11,133 bases of DNA from JBEKYD01 sp049511335 (GCA_049511335.1 JBEKYD010000254.1:1-11133), one strand, 5' to 3'. Numbered from the stretch's first letter, positions 1 through 7,420 are shown. Notes: generated from the sequence alone by a model not told the origin. Translations and numbers: made by a program.

Positions 1-39
1 TTTCGGGATTACCTCACCAAAAGTTAGGTTATCCCGAAA
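1..39. repeat. Inverted repeat (hairpin) at the left window edge
   Basis: Positions 1-9 (TTTCGGGAT) are the exact reverse complement of 31-39 (ATCCCGAAA). After one T/T mismatch (10/30), a second arm pairs ACCT at 11-14 with AGGT at 26-29, leaving an 11-nt loop. The stem may extend beyond the window. It lies about 165 nt beyond the stop codon of the ADOP gene, which reads towards it, so a role as terminator or mRNA 3' stabiliser is possible. No T-run can be seen because the window ends there. A mobile-element end or dispersed palindromic repeat is equally possible. Positions 40-205 contain no gene that I can support. Confidence 0.6.
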
Positions 40-205
40 CGTCAGGAAGCTGCCGAACGCCCTGTCAACCCAGCACTGCGACCAAAACCCCCGCCCGGAA
101 TGCGCCGGATCCAGGTGACAGACCACGAAGAACGATGGTCCGTCCCACCTCTGGGTCACCCAAACATGGCGCAATCCAATTTCCACGGCGTCCGGGGTTC
201 GGAGC

Positions 206-2851
206 CTATTCGTCCCGCAAAACTCTTGCCGGGTCAATGTGCGAAGCGGCGTGCGCCGGCACCAGGCAGGCCAGCGCGGCGACCAGGGTCAGGATTCCCG
301 CCACGGCCGCCAGCGTCAGCCCGTCCGATGCCGTCACCCCGAACAGCATGCTGCGGACCAACTGTCCGGCGGCGAGGGCGGCCAGCACTCCCGGCGCCAA
401 CCCCAATATCACCGGCCGCAATCCTTGAACCAGCACCAGGCGGCGCACTTGCCCGGCGCGCGCGCCCAGCGCCATCCGAACCCCCAACTCGCGCCTCCGC
501 AGAGCAATGCCGTACGCCACCACCCCGTAGATGCCCACCGCCGCCAGCAGCATCGCCGCCAGACCGAAGCCGATCGCGACGCGCATCTGGAAGCGGCGCC
601 GCGCTACGGTCTCGTCCACGAGCTGAGCCATGGTGCGCATTCTGGGCGCGAGCAATCCCGGGTCGATTTTCGCCAAAGCGCGCCGCACTTCCCTCGGCAG
701 AGCGTCGGCCGCCATGGACGATCGCACCACCAGATCCACTTCCCACGGCATGCGTTTCCACATCGGCACATAAACGATCAGGGTGGGGTCGCGGTCCAGT
801 TGAGTGTTATGAACGTCGGCCACTACACCCACCACCTCCACATGGCCCACGCCCGAACCGGTCCGCAGCCCTTTGCCCAGCGGATTTTGCCCCGGCCACA
901 GTTTTGCCGCCAGGCGCTCGGAGACCACCGCCACGCTGCGGTCGCGGTCGGCCGCGTCAATGGTCCTTCCGCGGCGCAACGGGATTCCAAGGGCCGCGAA
1001 ATAGTCCTGGCTCACGAAGCGCACGTTGACTAAAATCACCTGCCGGCCGCGATCGATCGCGCTGGCGTCGGCTCCGTCGAGCGTCACGTCGTTTACCTGG
1101 GATTCGCCGGTCAATGGAAGTCCGTCGACTAGCCCGACCGTGCGGACGCCGGGGAGGGCCCGCAGGCGATCGGCGGCCAATTCGAAAAATGCAGCGCGGT
1201 CCTTGGCATCCTTGTAGCGCACGGGCAGTTGCAGGCGGACATCCAGCGCCCGGTCGTTGGTAAATCCGCGATCCACGTGCAGCACGTTCCAGAGGCTCGC
1301 GGTCAGCAGCCCGGCCAGCACCAGCAGCAGCGTGCTGAGCGCAACTTCGGCGCTCACCAGCCACTCGCGCAAATGCATTCCGTGCCGGCTGCCGGCCACC
1401 GTAGGGCTGTCGCCGCGTAAGGCGGTCTGCGGGTCTGTGCGCGAGAGGCGCAGCGCCGGCAGCAAGCCGAAAAATAAGCCGCAGCCGAGCGACAGAAGAA
1501 ACGCGAATGCCCACACGCGTCCATCGATTTGAACTTCATCGAGCCGCGGCAGATCCACCGGCGCCGTGCGTGCGAATGCCGCCAGTGCGGCGCGCGCCGC
1601 GAGTACGCCGAGAACCCCGCCAGCGCCCGCCAGCAACAGCGTTTCGACCAATGCGGAGACCGCCAACCTGCCCCGCCCCGCGCCTAGCGCAATGCGCAGT
1701 GAATATTCACGCGCGCGGGAGCTGGCTCGCGCCAGCAGCAGGTTCGCCAGGTTCACGCACACCATCAGCACCAACAGCATCACGGCCGCCAGCAGCACCG
1801 TCAGGCTGGCTTTTACCGGCGAGCTCATCACCTCCTGCAGCGGCCGTAGCTGTGCGCTGATGCCCGCTCCCAAGCCGTGCTCGTCCGCGATCCGTTTTTC
1901 CAGCAGGTTCAACTCGGCGTTGGCTGCCGCCCGGGTTACGCCGTGGCGCAACCGGCCCAGTACGTTGTAATCGTAATCGCCGCCCCAACCGTTGTTCGGC
2001 GATTGAAGGACCTGAAAGAACTCGGTTTTGTCGGCCAGCCGGGACAGGCTCCCCAGGTCGTATTTCTTTGGGAAGCGGAACGAGGCCGGCAGCACACCGA
2101 TTACCGTGCTGGAGCCGCGGTCCAACTGGATGGTCTTGCCGACGATGGCCGGTGAAGCACCAAACCGCCGACGCCAGAGCCCGTCCGTGATCACCATCAC
2201 CCCGCTCTTTGAGGGCGCCTCTTCTTCCGGCCGGAACGTTCGGCCCAGTTGCGCCTCCACACCCAGCAGCGCAAACAGGTTGGCCGAAACCGCCGCTCCG
2301 CCCACCGCTTCCGGCTCGCCGCCGCTTACCAGCGTCACCCTCCGCGACTCCACCGCGGCCAGCGCCTCGAAGGCGCGCGAGTGTTCGCGCCAAAATCGAT
2401 AGTGTTCGTAGTTGACAGGCAAGGTGGGATAAATATGCGCCAGCGGCGCAATGATCTCGCGCGCCATCACCAGTTCTCCCGGCTCGCGGTACGCCAGCGG
2501 CTTGAGCACCACGGTGTTGACCAGCGAAAACAGCGCCGTGGCCGCGCCCGTGCCGAGCGCCAGCGAGAGCACCGCTACTACTGTGAAGGCCGGTGTGCGC
2601 CCGAGCGTACGCAGGGCGAAGCGCAGGTCCTGCCGCAGAGTGTCCCAGCCCGGAAACCAGATCCCACGCGCCTCTTCGCGCGCACGCGTCAGATTTCCGA
2701 ACGCGACGCGCGCCTGCCGTTCCGCTTCCGGCTGTCCATTTGCGTCTTCCATGGCGAGCGCAAGATTGGTCTGCAGCTCTTCATCCAGCTCCCGGGCGCG
2801 CCTTTGGCGCCGGCCGGGCAGCAGCAATAACAATCGGCGAAGCCAGTACAT
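206..2851 (-). CDS. ADOP-family ABC transporter permease (MacB/FtsX-like, duplicated)
   Basis: This 881-residue inner-membrane protein has the layout of acidobacterial duplicated orphan permeases. A charged N-terminal segment (about 1-70, with RRARELDEELQTNL) precedes the first membrane segment (about 88-114). A periplasmic MacB-type domain (about 120-340) and a three-helix FtsX block (about 351-468) follow. The second half repeats the plan: a membrane helix near 497-520, a periplasmic domain to about 750, and FtsX helices near 754-782, 809-832 and 846-866. The FtsX cytoplasmic motif occurs twice, as REYSLRIALGAGRGRL (381-396) and RRRELGVRMALGAR (785-798). The C-terminus HIDPARVLRDE is typical. 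MacB-like permeases couple ATP hydrolysis by a separate ATPase to export or mechanical work in the periplasm. No ATPase gene is visible here, as expected for 'orphan' members, and the substrate is unknown. The ATG lies 3 nt after the padR stop, with a weak GAGTGA ribosome-binding sequence inside the padR end, suggesting translational coupling. Confidence 0.93.
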   Translation of the reverse strand: MYWLRRLLLLLPGRRQRRARELDEELQTNLALAMEDANGQPEAERQARVAFGNLTRAREEARGIWFPGWDTLRQDLRFALRTLGRTPAFTVVAVLSLALGTGAATALFSLVNTVVLKPLAYREPGELVMAREIIAPLAHIYPTLPVNYEHYRFWREHSRAFEALAAVESRRVTLVSGGEPEAVGGAAVSANLFALLGVEAQLGRTFRPEEEAPSKSGVMVITDGLWRRRFGASPAIVGKTIQLDRGSSTVIGVLPASFRFPKKYDLGSLSRLADKTEFFQVLQSPNNGWGGDYDYNVLGRLRHGVTRAAANAELNLLEKRIADEHGLGAGISAQLRPLQEVMSSPVKASLTVLLAAVMLLVLMVCVNLANLLLARASSRAREYSLRIALGAGRGRLAVSALVETLLLAGAGGVLGVLAARAALAAFARTAPVDLPRLDEVQIDGRVWAFAFLLSLGCGLFFGLLPALRLSRTDPQTALRGDSPTVAGSRHGMHLREWLVSAEVALSTLLLVLAGLLTASLWNVLHVDRGFTNDRALDVRLQLPVRYKDAKDRAAFFELAADRLRALPGVRTVGLVDGLPLTGESQVNDVTLDGADASAIDRGRQVILVNVRFVSQDYFAALGIPLRRGRTIDAADRDRSVAVVSERLAAKLWPGQNPLGKGLRTGSGVGHVEVVGVVADVHNTQLDRDPTLIVYVPMWKRMPWEVDLVVRSSMAADALPREVRRALAKIDPGLLAPRMRTMAQLVDETVARRRFQMRVAIGFGLAAMLLAAVGIYGVVAYGIALRRRELGVRMALGARAGQVRRLVLVQGLRPVILGLAPGVLAALAAGQLVRSMLFGVTASDGLTLAAVAGILTLVAALACLVPAHAASHIDPARVLRDE

Positions 2852-2854
2852 AAG

Positions 2855-3199
2855 TCACTCGAAAACCGGTTTGGGGTGCAAGATCAGGGCAACCGCGCTC
2901 ACAAATTCTTCCCAGCGCGAAACCTCCGCATCGAGGCGCTCGCGGCCCGCTGGCGTGAGCTGGTAGGTGCGCATGCGGCGCCTGCTTTCAGAGACTTCCC
3001 ATTGCGCGGCCAGCAGCCCCTGCAATTCCAGACGCTGCAGTGCCGGGTAAAGCGAGCCGGCTTCCACCTGGATGGCCGAATCCGTAGTCCGGCGAATCGC
3101 CTGCGCAATGCCGTACCCATGCAGCGGCCCATGAGCCAGCGTGCGGAGGATGAGCATGTCCAGCGTTCCTTGTACGAATTCGATCCGAGAGCGCTTCAT
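2855..3199 (-). CDS. PadR-family transcriptional regulator (acidobacterial type)
   Basis: This 114-residue winged-helix DNA-binding protein matches short PadR regulators that accompany ADOP permeases. The N-terminal half carries the PadR signature: GTLDMLILRTL (11-21), HGYGIAQAI (27-35) and the recognition segment EAGSLYPALQRLE (47-59). The wing follows with RRMRTYQLTPAGRERL, and the protein ends in a short C-terminal helix used for dimerisation. PadR proteins are usually ligand-responsive repressors that bind their own promoter. An operator-like dyad lies in the promoter directly upstream. The stop codon is 3 nt from the permease ATG, so the two genes almost certainly form one transcript. 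The start chosen (ATG at 3199-3197) puts seven residues before the conserved VQGTLD, normal for the family. There is no Shine-Dalgarno sequence before it. The ligand is unknown. Confidence 0.93.
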   Translation of the reverse strand: MKRSRIEFVQGTLDMLILRTLAHGPLHGYGIAQAIRRTTDSAIQVEAGSLYPALQRLELQGLLAAQWEVSESRRRMRTYQLTPAGRERLDAEVSRWEEFVSAVALILHPKPVFE

Positions 3200-3207
3200 A
3201 GGAAGAC

Positions 3208-3236
3208 ATATAGCTCGTCAATATATCGACCGTCAA
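3208..3236 (-). promoter_or_regulatory. Predicted sigma-70-type promoter of the padR-ADOP unit
   Basis: Read on the minus strand, TTGACG (3236-3231) serves as the -35 box and CTATAT (3213-3208) as the -10 box, separated by exactly 17 nt. Transcription would begin near 3202-3200, only a few bases before the padR ATG. This fits the lack of a Shine-Dalgarno sequence and suggests a leaderless or nearly leaderless message. The call is by consensus match only. Confidence 0.6.
3217..3230. promoter_or_regulatory. Operator-like dyad in the padR promoter spacer
   Basis: GTCAATATATCGAC is an imperfect palindrome: each half reads GTC(A/G)ATA, with a single mismatched base pair in the dyad (positions 4 and 11 of 14). 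It has the AT-rich centre usual for PadR sites and occupies nearly all of the spacer between the predicted -35 and -10 boxes. A dimer bound there would exclude RNA polymerase, consistent with autorepression by the adjacent PadR protein. The binding itself is inferred. Confidence 0.5.
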
Positions 3237-3415
3237 GCGTATAGACGACCTTAATAGGAAATGGTTAGCGCGCAACGAACCGTCTGGCGCCGGCAACCGC
3301 TCCCGTGGGTAAAGAAAACAATGAAGTTATCGGCGTTAATCGGCGGCGCGAAATTTGATTTTTCAAAGCTACTTACGGGCGCGGCGCTGGCGAAGGGGCG
3401 CGTTGGCCGAAACGA

Positions 3416-3955
3416 TCACTCGGCGCGTGAGCAGTACTTGGCCGCCAGCTTGGCCACGGTGCCGGCGCCGCGAAAGGCGATTTTGGTTTGGATGGCGCGT
3501 TCTACGCGGACGTTGGTGACGGTGGATTCGCTCTGGCGGGTGCGGCAGAGCCAGTAGATTTCCCTGCCATGCACGTGAAATTCGTCGGTGGGTGTTGCCA
3601 GAGCCATGAGCGCGGCTTCGGCTTGAGGGCCGATGGGCGCGGCGAGAAAGCCGATATTGGGGACAGGCACGCTTTCCGCGGCGAAAGGGCGGTGGGCATG
3701 GATCGAGGCCAGCTCGGATTCCGTGCGGATAAACGTCGCCACCGGATAACCCAATTCCGATTCCAGGCGCCGCTCGATTTTCTTCTCCAGTTCCGCCGTT
3801 TTGATGGATTTGGATTGGAAGATCACGTTGCCGCTGGCGATAAAGGTTTCCACCGCGAGAAATCCCAGGTCCTCGAAGTGGCCGCGCAGGGCTTCCATTT
3901 TCACTACGTGCCCGCCCACATTGATGGCGCGGAGAAAGGCAAAGTAACGTGGCAT
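3416..3955 (-). CDS. DUF1697 family protein
   Basis: This 179-residue soluble protein belongs to the DUF1697 family, whose function is unknown. The family signature is clear at the N-terminus: FLRAINVGGHVVKM (7-20), followed by the central FIASGNVIFQS (38-48) and LGYPVATFIRT. Length is normal for the family and the frame is intact. No signal peptide or membrane segment is visible. It starts 15 nt after the stop of the MFS transporter on the same strand, with only a weak GGAA ribosome-binding sequence (in CGGAACCC) before the ATG, so the two are probably cotranscribed. The pairing gives no clear hint of function. The 216 nt between its stop and the padR ATG hold the padR promoter; I see no gene or convincing terminator in the rest. 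Confidence 0.88.
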   Translation of the reverse strand: MPRYFAFLRAINVGGHVVKMEALRGHFEDLGFLAVETFIASGNVIFQSKSIKTAELEKKIERRLESELGYPVATFIRTESELASIHAHRPFAAESVPVPNIGFLAAPIGPQAEAALMALATPTDEFHVHGREIYWLCRTRQSESTVTNVRVERAIQTKIAFRGAGTVAKLAAKYCSRAE

Positions 3956-3970
3956 GGGTTCCGTTTCGGT

Positions 3971-5119
3971 CTATTCTCGCGCAGCTCGAAGGAAGAACGG
4001 GATCGCCAGCATTTCGACGGCTACCGAAAAGACGATGACCGCGGGCACGGAAAGGTCATAGAGGTACCCAATCAGCGCGCTGCCAAGGAACCAGCAGACG
4101 CCGTAACCGGCGGTAAACAGTCCATAGGCGGAAGCCCGCCGTTCGGTGGGAACGATGGTCGCGATGGCGGCGGGGATGATCGATTCATGAACGCCCAGGC
4201 CGAAACCCCAGAGGGCGGTACCGAGCAATGCCAGCTTAAACCCGCCCAGGAACGCCAGCGGAGCGGCGAGCCCGGAGATCAAGGTGAGCGGCGCCAGAAT
4301 TTTGATCCCTGCCCAATCGAACAGGCGGCCGAAAACCAGCGAGCCGAGGCCGCCCACTCCCATCGAGATGGAATAGAAAATAGGTATCCACGAAGCGGAA
4401 ACCACCGAGGTCTTCTGGAAATGAAACGCCAGGATCGAGAAATCCACGAACCCGGCGCCCACCAGAGCCGCTCCGGCCAGATAGATCCAATAGGTGCGGG
4501 GAAATCCTTCGGTCCCGATGCGAGTCGGCGAAACCTGCACATCGCCGGGGCTGGGATAAACGAAGCGGGCAACCACCACCAGCACCAGAGTCAGGATGGC
4601 GGGAACCAGTAACGTGGCGAAGGCCAGTTGGTACTTGCCTTTGGCGGAGAGGACGGCGGAAACGACCAGTGGACCGGTCAAGGCGCCAAGCTGATCGAGC
4701 GCTTCATGTACGCCGAAACCCCAGCCGTGGCCCATCTCCTCGGTTGCTTGCGAGAGAATCACGGTCATGGATGGTTTCCGGGCGCCTTTGCCGATCCGTT
4801 CCAGCATGATCAGGACGGCGGCGAGCGGCCAATTCCCGGCCACGGCCAACAGGGGCACGGCCAGCATTTGGATGGCGTAACCGAAAATGGCGATGGGCCA
4901 GAATCTGCCGGTCCGTTCGCTCAGCCGTCCGGAAACCAGGCGCAATCCGTAACCGAGCAATTCGCCGAATCCGGAGACCGCGCCGACCACGACCGCGCTC
5001 GCGCCCAGTATCGCGAGGTACGGTCCGGTGATGGAGCGCGCGCCCTCGTAGGTAACGTCGGCGAAGAGGCTGACCACGCCGAGCAGAAGTACGAATCGGA
5101 GCGCTGTTTTCTTGTTCAC
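3971..5119 (-). CDS. MFS transporter
   Basis: This 382-residue polytopic membrane protein has about 12 hydrophobic segments arranged as two six-helix halves, joined by a polar linker near residues 187-208. The loop between helices 2 and 3 carries the MFS motif-A-like sequence GRLSERTGR (64-72), and the second half has the matching GRLFDWAG (264-271). Other recognisable stretches are ADVTYEGARSITGPYL (20-35), ERIGKGARKP (107-116) and FGVHEALDQLGALTGP (135-150). The family moves small solutes across the inner membrane, usually driven by proton antiport. Substrate cannot be told from sequence, though the fold resembles drug or sugar efflux members. The start is a GTG at 5119-5117. The frame stays open upstream to a stop at 5197-5195, but contains no ATG and no homologous-looking residues. 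No clear Shine-Dalgarno sequence precedes the GTG. It is the first gene of the minus-strand pair with DUF1697 and is divergent from the SIR2-like gene. Confidence 0.9.
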   Translation of the reverse strand: MNKKTALRFVLLLGVVSLFADVTYEGARSITGPYLAILGASAVVVGAVSGFGELLGYGLRLVSGRLSERTGRFWPIAIFGYAIQMLAVPLLAVAGNWPLAAVLIMLERIGKGARKPSMTVILSQATEEMGHGWGFGVHEALDQLGALTGPLVVSAVLSAKGKYQLAFATLLVPAILTLVLVVVARFVYPSPGDVQVSPTRIGTEGFPRTYWIYLAGAALVGAGFVDFSILAFHFQKTSVVSASWIPIFYSISMGVGGLGSLVFGRLFDWAGIKILAPLTLISGLAAPLAFLGGFKLALLGTALWGFGLGVHESIIPAAIATIVPTERRASAYGLFTAGYGVCWFLGSALIGYLYDLSVPAVIVFSVAVEMLAIPFFLRAARE

Positions 5120-5430
5120 GGCGGCGTGTATTTGGATGCTAGTAAGGGCAGTCCCGGTTCGGGTGTGCGACCCGGAGCTGGACCGGAATCGGACCTACGG
5201 GAACGGAGGGACAATCAGGCACCGCGGTTTTTCATGGAACGGCGTTTCGCAGGATCAATATTGATTCGGGTCGCCAGGTTCCCCGGTGCAAGCCGATTTG
5301 TCGTTCCTAATCTTGCATCGGCGCCGCTCCATTCCACGGTCCTAACGAGTGCGCTTCCAGTTGGTGTGTTCGTCGCTTGAGCACGGCTTCAGCGGAGAGG
5401 AGGCGGCCGAGCAGTACAATCTCATTTAGT
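5120..5430. other. Divergent intergenic region between MFS and SIR2-like genes
   Basis: This 311-nt stretch separates two divergently transcribed genes. The SIR2-like frame can be extended upstream to a TTG at 5377, giving 18 extra low-complexity residues (rich in S and R), which I regard as untranslated. A small dyad CGGGT-GTGCG-ACCCG lies at 5160-5174, within the likely MFS leader. GGAGAGGAGG at 5395-5404 resembles a ribosome-binding site but has no start codon at a usable distance. No RNA gene or repeat was recognised. Confidence 0.5.
5415..5420 (+). promoter_or_regulatory. Possible -10 box of the SIR2-like gene
   Basis: TACAAT matches the sigma-70 -10 consensus at five of six bases and ends 10 nt before the chosen ATG. 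A start of transcription about 7 nt later would leave a leader of only a few bases, in line with the absence of a Shine-Dalgarno sequence before that ATG. No convincing -35 box is present, so this is weak. Confidence 0.3.
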
Positions 5431-6477
5431 ATGGCGCGGATCTTCATTTTAGGTGCGGGGGCTTCCCGCTTTGCGGGGTACCCCTTGGGTCCCGAACTCT
5501 GGGCCTTCATTAGAGACACGGGTACCGGCGAGCGCACGGCCAAGGAGAGAGCCGAGGCCGTAATAGACGCTATTGAACGCGTTCTTCAAATGGTGCCGCC
5601 ACCTGAGTTCGACAGGCCCGATCTTGAACAACTCTTCACGCTTCTCGATCTGGCCGAAGCCGGTACGGAACCGCTCAAAGTGGTGAAGATCGATTGGCGG
5701 GACCTCCGCCCTAAGCTGATGGGTATGATTGCCAACGCGTTTCAGTGGCACGAGTACCAGTTGCAGGCCCAGCTGCGCAAAAAGGATGAGTATGCATCGG
5801 TGGTACTCGATAGTTGGGCGGCCCGACTTCACGCAGGCGACGTGATCGTGACCTTCAACTGGGACCTTCTACATGAGGCGGCGCTTTTTCGCCGAGGAAA
5901 GTGGCATTACGCCGACGGGTACGGGTTCACTTGCGGCGATGCACCTAACGGGGACCGTTCCGGCGTGAAGGTCCTCAAGTTGCACGGTTCCGTTAACTGG
6001 GGACAGCGTGATGAGCAGGACTGCAAGCCGGCCATCGAACACAAGGCGGATTTTTTCCTGGGCGCACAGGATGACCACAGCGTGTATTTGCGAGGTGCTG
6101 GCCAGTGGAACGAGGGCCGATATATTATTATTCCGAGCTATCTGAAGGACCTGAGTTCGAATCGTTTGCTCCTCAGCCTATGGAACCAAGCGTTTGATGC
6201 GCTCTCCACCGCGGAACAAGTGCCCGTTGTCGGATTCCAGCTGCATCCCGCCGACGTTTTGGCCCGACAACTACTGGGATGTACGTTGACGCGAAACCCG
6301 AATTCGTTCGCGCTTCAGGTCGTATCGCCGGCTGGCGGCGTTGATCATTGGGCTGATTTCTGCGACGGGATAGGCAGAGGTCTCGAGCGGATTCGCATGA
6401 CATTTGAAGACTGGGTCATGCAGGACCGCCAGGACGCACATGCAACACCCATCCCGAAAGGGCCGCGTTATACTTGA
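5431..6477 (+). CDS. SIR2-like NAD-binding protein (candidate defence NADase)
   Basis: This 348-residue soluble protein has a SIR2-type Rossmann core. Strand 1 and the nucleotide loop are ARIFILGAGAS (2-12). The internal TFNWD (141-145) matches the TxNxD motif with the conserved Asn at 143, and KLHGSVNW (183-190) holds the presumed catalytic His185. IIPSYLKD (233-240) and VVGFQLHPAD (266-275) occupy the places of the usual IIPP and vIGYSlppaD elements of SIR2-like proteins. Asn and His are 42 residues apart, close to the arrangement in the antiphage NADases ThsA (N112/H152) and DSR2 (N133/H171). The CxxC zinc site of true deacetylase sirtuins is not seen, so NAD hydrolysis is likelier than deacetylation. 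About 120 residues between the GAGAS loop and TxNxD form a mostly helical insertion. ATG 5431 is preferred over TTG 5377 because it starts the first beta strand. The 3' end overlaps the DUF2971 gene, implying coupled expression. An antiphage role is inferred from motifs only. Confidence 0.8.
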   Translation: MARIFILGAGASRFAGYPLGPELWAFIRDTGTGERTAKERAEAVIDAIERVLQMVPPPEFDRPDLEQLFTLLDLAEAGTEPLKVVKIDWRDLRPKLMGMIANAFQWHEYQLQAQLRKKDEYASVVLDSWAARLHAGDVIVTFNWDLLHEAALFRRGKWHYADGYGFTCGDAPNGDRSGVKVLKLHGSVNWGQRDEQDCKPAIEHKADFFLGAQDDHSVYLRGAGQWNEGRYIIIPSYLKDLSSNRLLLSLWNQAFDALSTAEQVPVVGFQLHPADVLARQLLGCTLTRNPNSFALQVVSPAGGVDHWADFCDGIGRGLERIRMTFEDWVMQDRQDAHATPIPKGPRYT

Positions 6478-6787
6478 GAACTTCGACCTGAACAGAATGG
6501 TTATTTTTAACGTGTTCTCGGGGCCCGTGCCGGCCGATGAGTCGCAGACGTGGCGGTACATGAACTTCGTGAGCTTCGTGTCTCTACTCCAAACGGGGCA
6601 GTTGTTTTTCTCCAGCCCAGGACGCTTCGATGATCCTTTCGAAGGTGTTATGCCACCCGCAATCGCGGCCCTCTACACCGAGACGGAATTCCAAGGGCAA
6701 CAGGTTGGCGGCTCGACGAAGCTCTCGGGGGCCGTTGGGGACGGCCTGAACTGCGCGATTTCCCGTGGGCTCTGGCCGGCAAGGTAA
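6440..6787 (+). pseudogene. DUF2971 family protein, truncated
   Basis: The reading frame gives 115 residues from ATG 6440, which has AGGA at 6431-6434, 5 nt upstream; an in-frame ATG at 6404 lacks a comparable site. Residues 38-69 carry the N-terminal hallmark of DUF2971: TWRYMNFVSFVSLLQTGQLF followed by SSPGRFDDPFEG. Complete family members are usually roughly 250-300 residues, with a second conserved block containing an MW-type motif that is absent here. After about residue 80 the sequence loses resemblance to the family and stops at 6785-6787. The gene overlaps the SIR2-like gene by 38 nt, so the two were probably made together. A second plus-strand frame stays open from before 6709 to about 6930, but I cannot recognise DUF2971 in it, so a 3' deletion is likelier than a simple frameshift. 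The family's biochemical activity is unknown. Confidence 0.6.
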
Positions 6788-6914
6788 TGAAGACCGTGGT
6801 CGTCCCAACCACCACCGTCCAGCGCACGGCTCGGCGTAAGGGCGCACAGCTCCCAGGTTGGAGGTCAATTCTTGCCCGCGTCATCCGTGCGCGCCCAAGG
6901 ACCTCGCCCCGATT

Positions 6915-7420
6915 TCAGTTCCAGTAGTTCCGGTCCAAACTCCGATACTGAATTGCCTCCGCTAAGTGCTTGGCGGCGATGGTTTCCGAACCGGCGATGT
7001 CGGCGATGGTGCGGGCTACTTTGAGGATTCGGTCGTGGGCGCGGGCGGATAGCGACATGCGGCGGACCGCCAGTTCCAGGGTACGCTCGCCGGAATCGTC
7101 GAGGGCGCAATGTTTGCGGATGGAGCGGCTGGGCAGGCGTGCGTTGGTGCATCCGCGGGTTTGCTGCACGGCGCGGGCCCGGAGCACGCGCTCGCGGATG
7201 GCCGAAGACGGCTCGGCTTTGGCTTCGCCGCGCAGCTCCTGAAACGGCACGGCGGGGACTTCCACGTGGATATCGATGCGGTCGAGCAACGGCCCGCTGA
7301 TCTTGCCCAGGTAATTCTGGATCTGCGCCGGCGTGCAGCGGCACTCGCGCGTGGCGTCGCCATGGAAGCCGCACCGGCACCCGTGCGGATCACAACTGCT
7401 ATGGAGTATAAACCTGGGAT
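6915..7420 (-). pseudogene. comM: ComM/YifB family Mg-chelatase-like protein, C-terminal remnant
   Basis: The last ~155 codons are an intact Mg-chelatase C-terminal domain as in ComM (YifB), a hexameric AAA+ helicase that aids branch migration during natural transformation. Recognisable blocks are TRECRCTPAQI, SGPLLDRIDIHVEVPAVP (the part carrying the conserved arginine), SARAHDRILKVARTIADIAG and the terminal AEAIQYRSLDR. Before this, the family's MNPCPCGY reads as CDPHGCRCGF, with two extra residues, and the preceding FPARFML block is blurred to HPRFIL. Further upstream only frame-mixed echoes remain: a segment around 7460-7510 resembles the 'RQPLEDG' stretch in a different frame. The Walker A and B ATPase motifs and the N-terminal domain (about two thirds of a ~500-residue protein) are missing, and no start codon is convincing. 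This is a 5'-deleted, decaying copy; another, functional copy may exist elsewhere. It is convergent with the truncated DUF2971 gene. Confidence 0.8.

Noticed and set aside
100..1029. Long plus-strand frame of 309 codons
   Set aside because: It is antisense to the ADOP permease, is rich in P, R and A as expected of a GC-rich shadow frame, and shows no domain.
3261..3557. 98-codon plus-strand frame with KKTMKLSALIGG near its start
   Set aside because: It overlaps the DUF1697 3' end antisense, lacks a ribosome-binding site and shows no family features.
3488..4612. 374-codon plus-strand frame
   Set aside because: It runs antisense through both the DUF1697 and MFS genes, which have clear family motifs; its own product is low-complexity and unrecognisable.
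5159..5176. Small hairpin as a terminator
   Set aside because: The stem is short, has no following T-run in either direction and lies upstream of both neighbouring genes rather than after one.
4628..5380. 250-codon plus-strand frame covering the 5' part of the MFS gene
   Set aside because: Antisense shadow of the MFS gene with biased H, G and Q composition and no recognisable domain.
6709..6932. Alternative plus-strand frame that could extend DUF2971 after a frameshift
   Set aside because: The translated sequence does not resemble the second half of DUF2971 and its end runs antisense into the well-conserved comM C-terminus.
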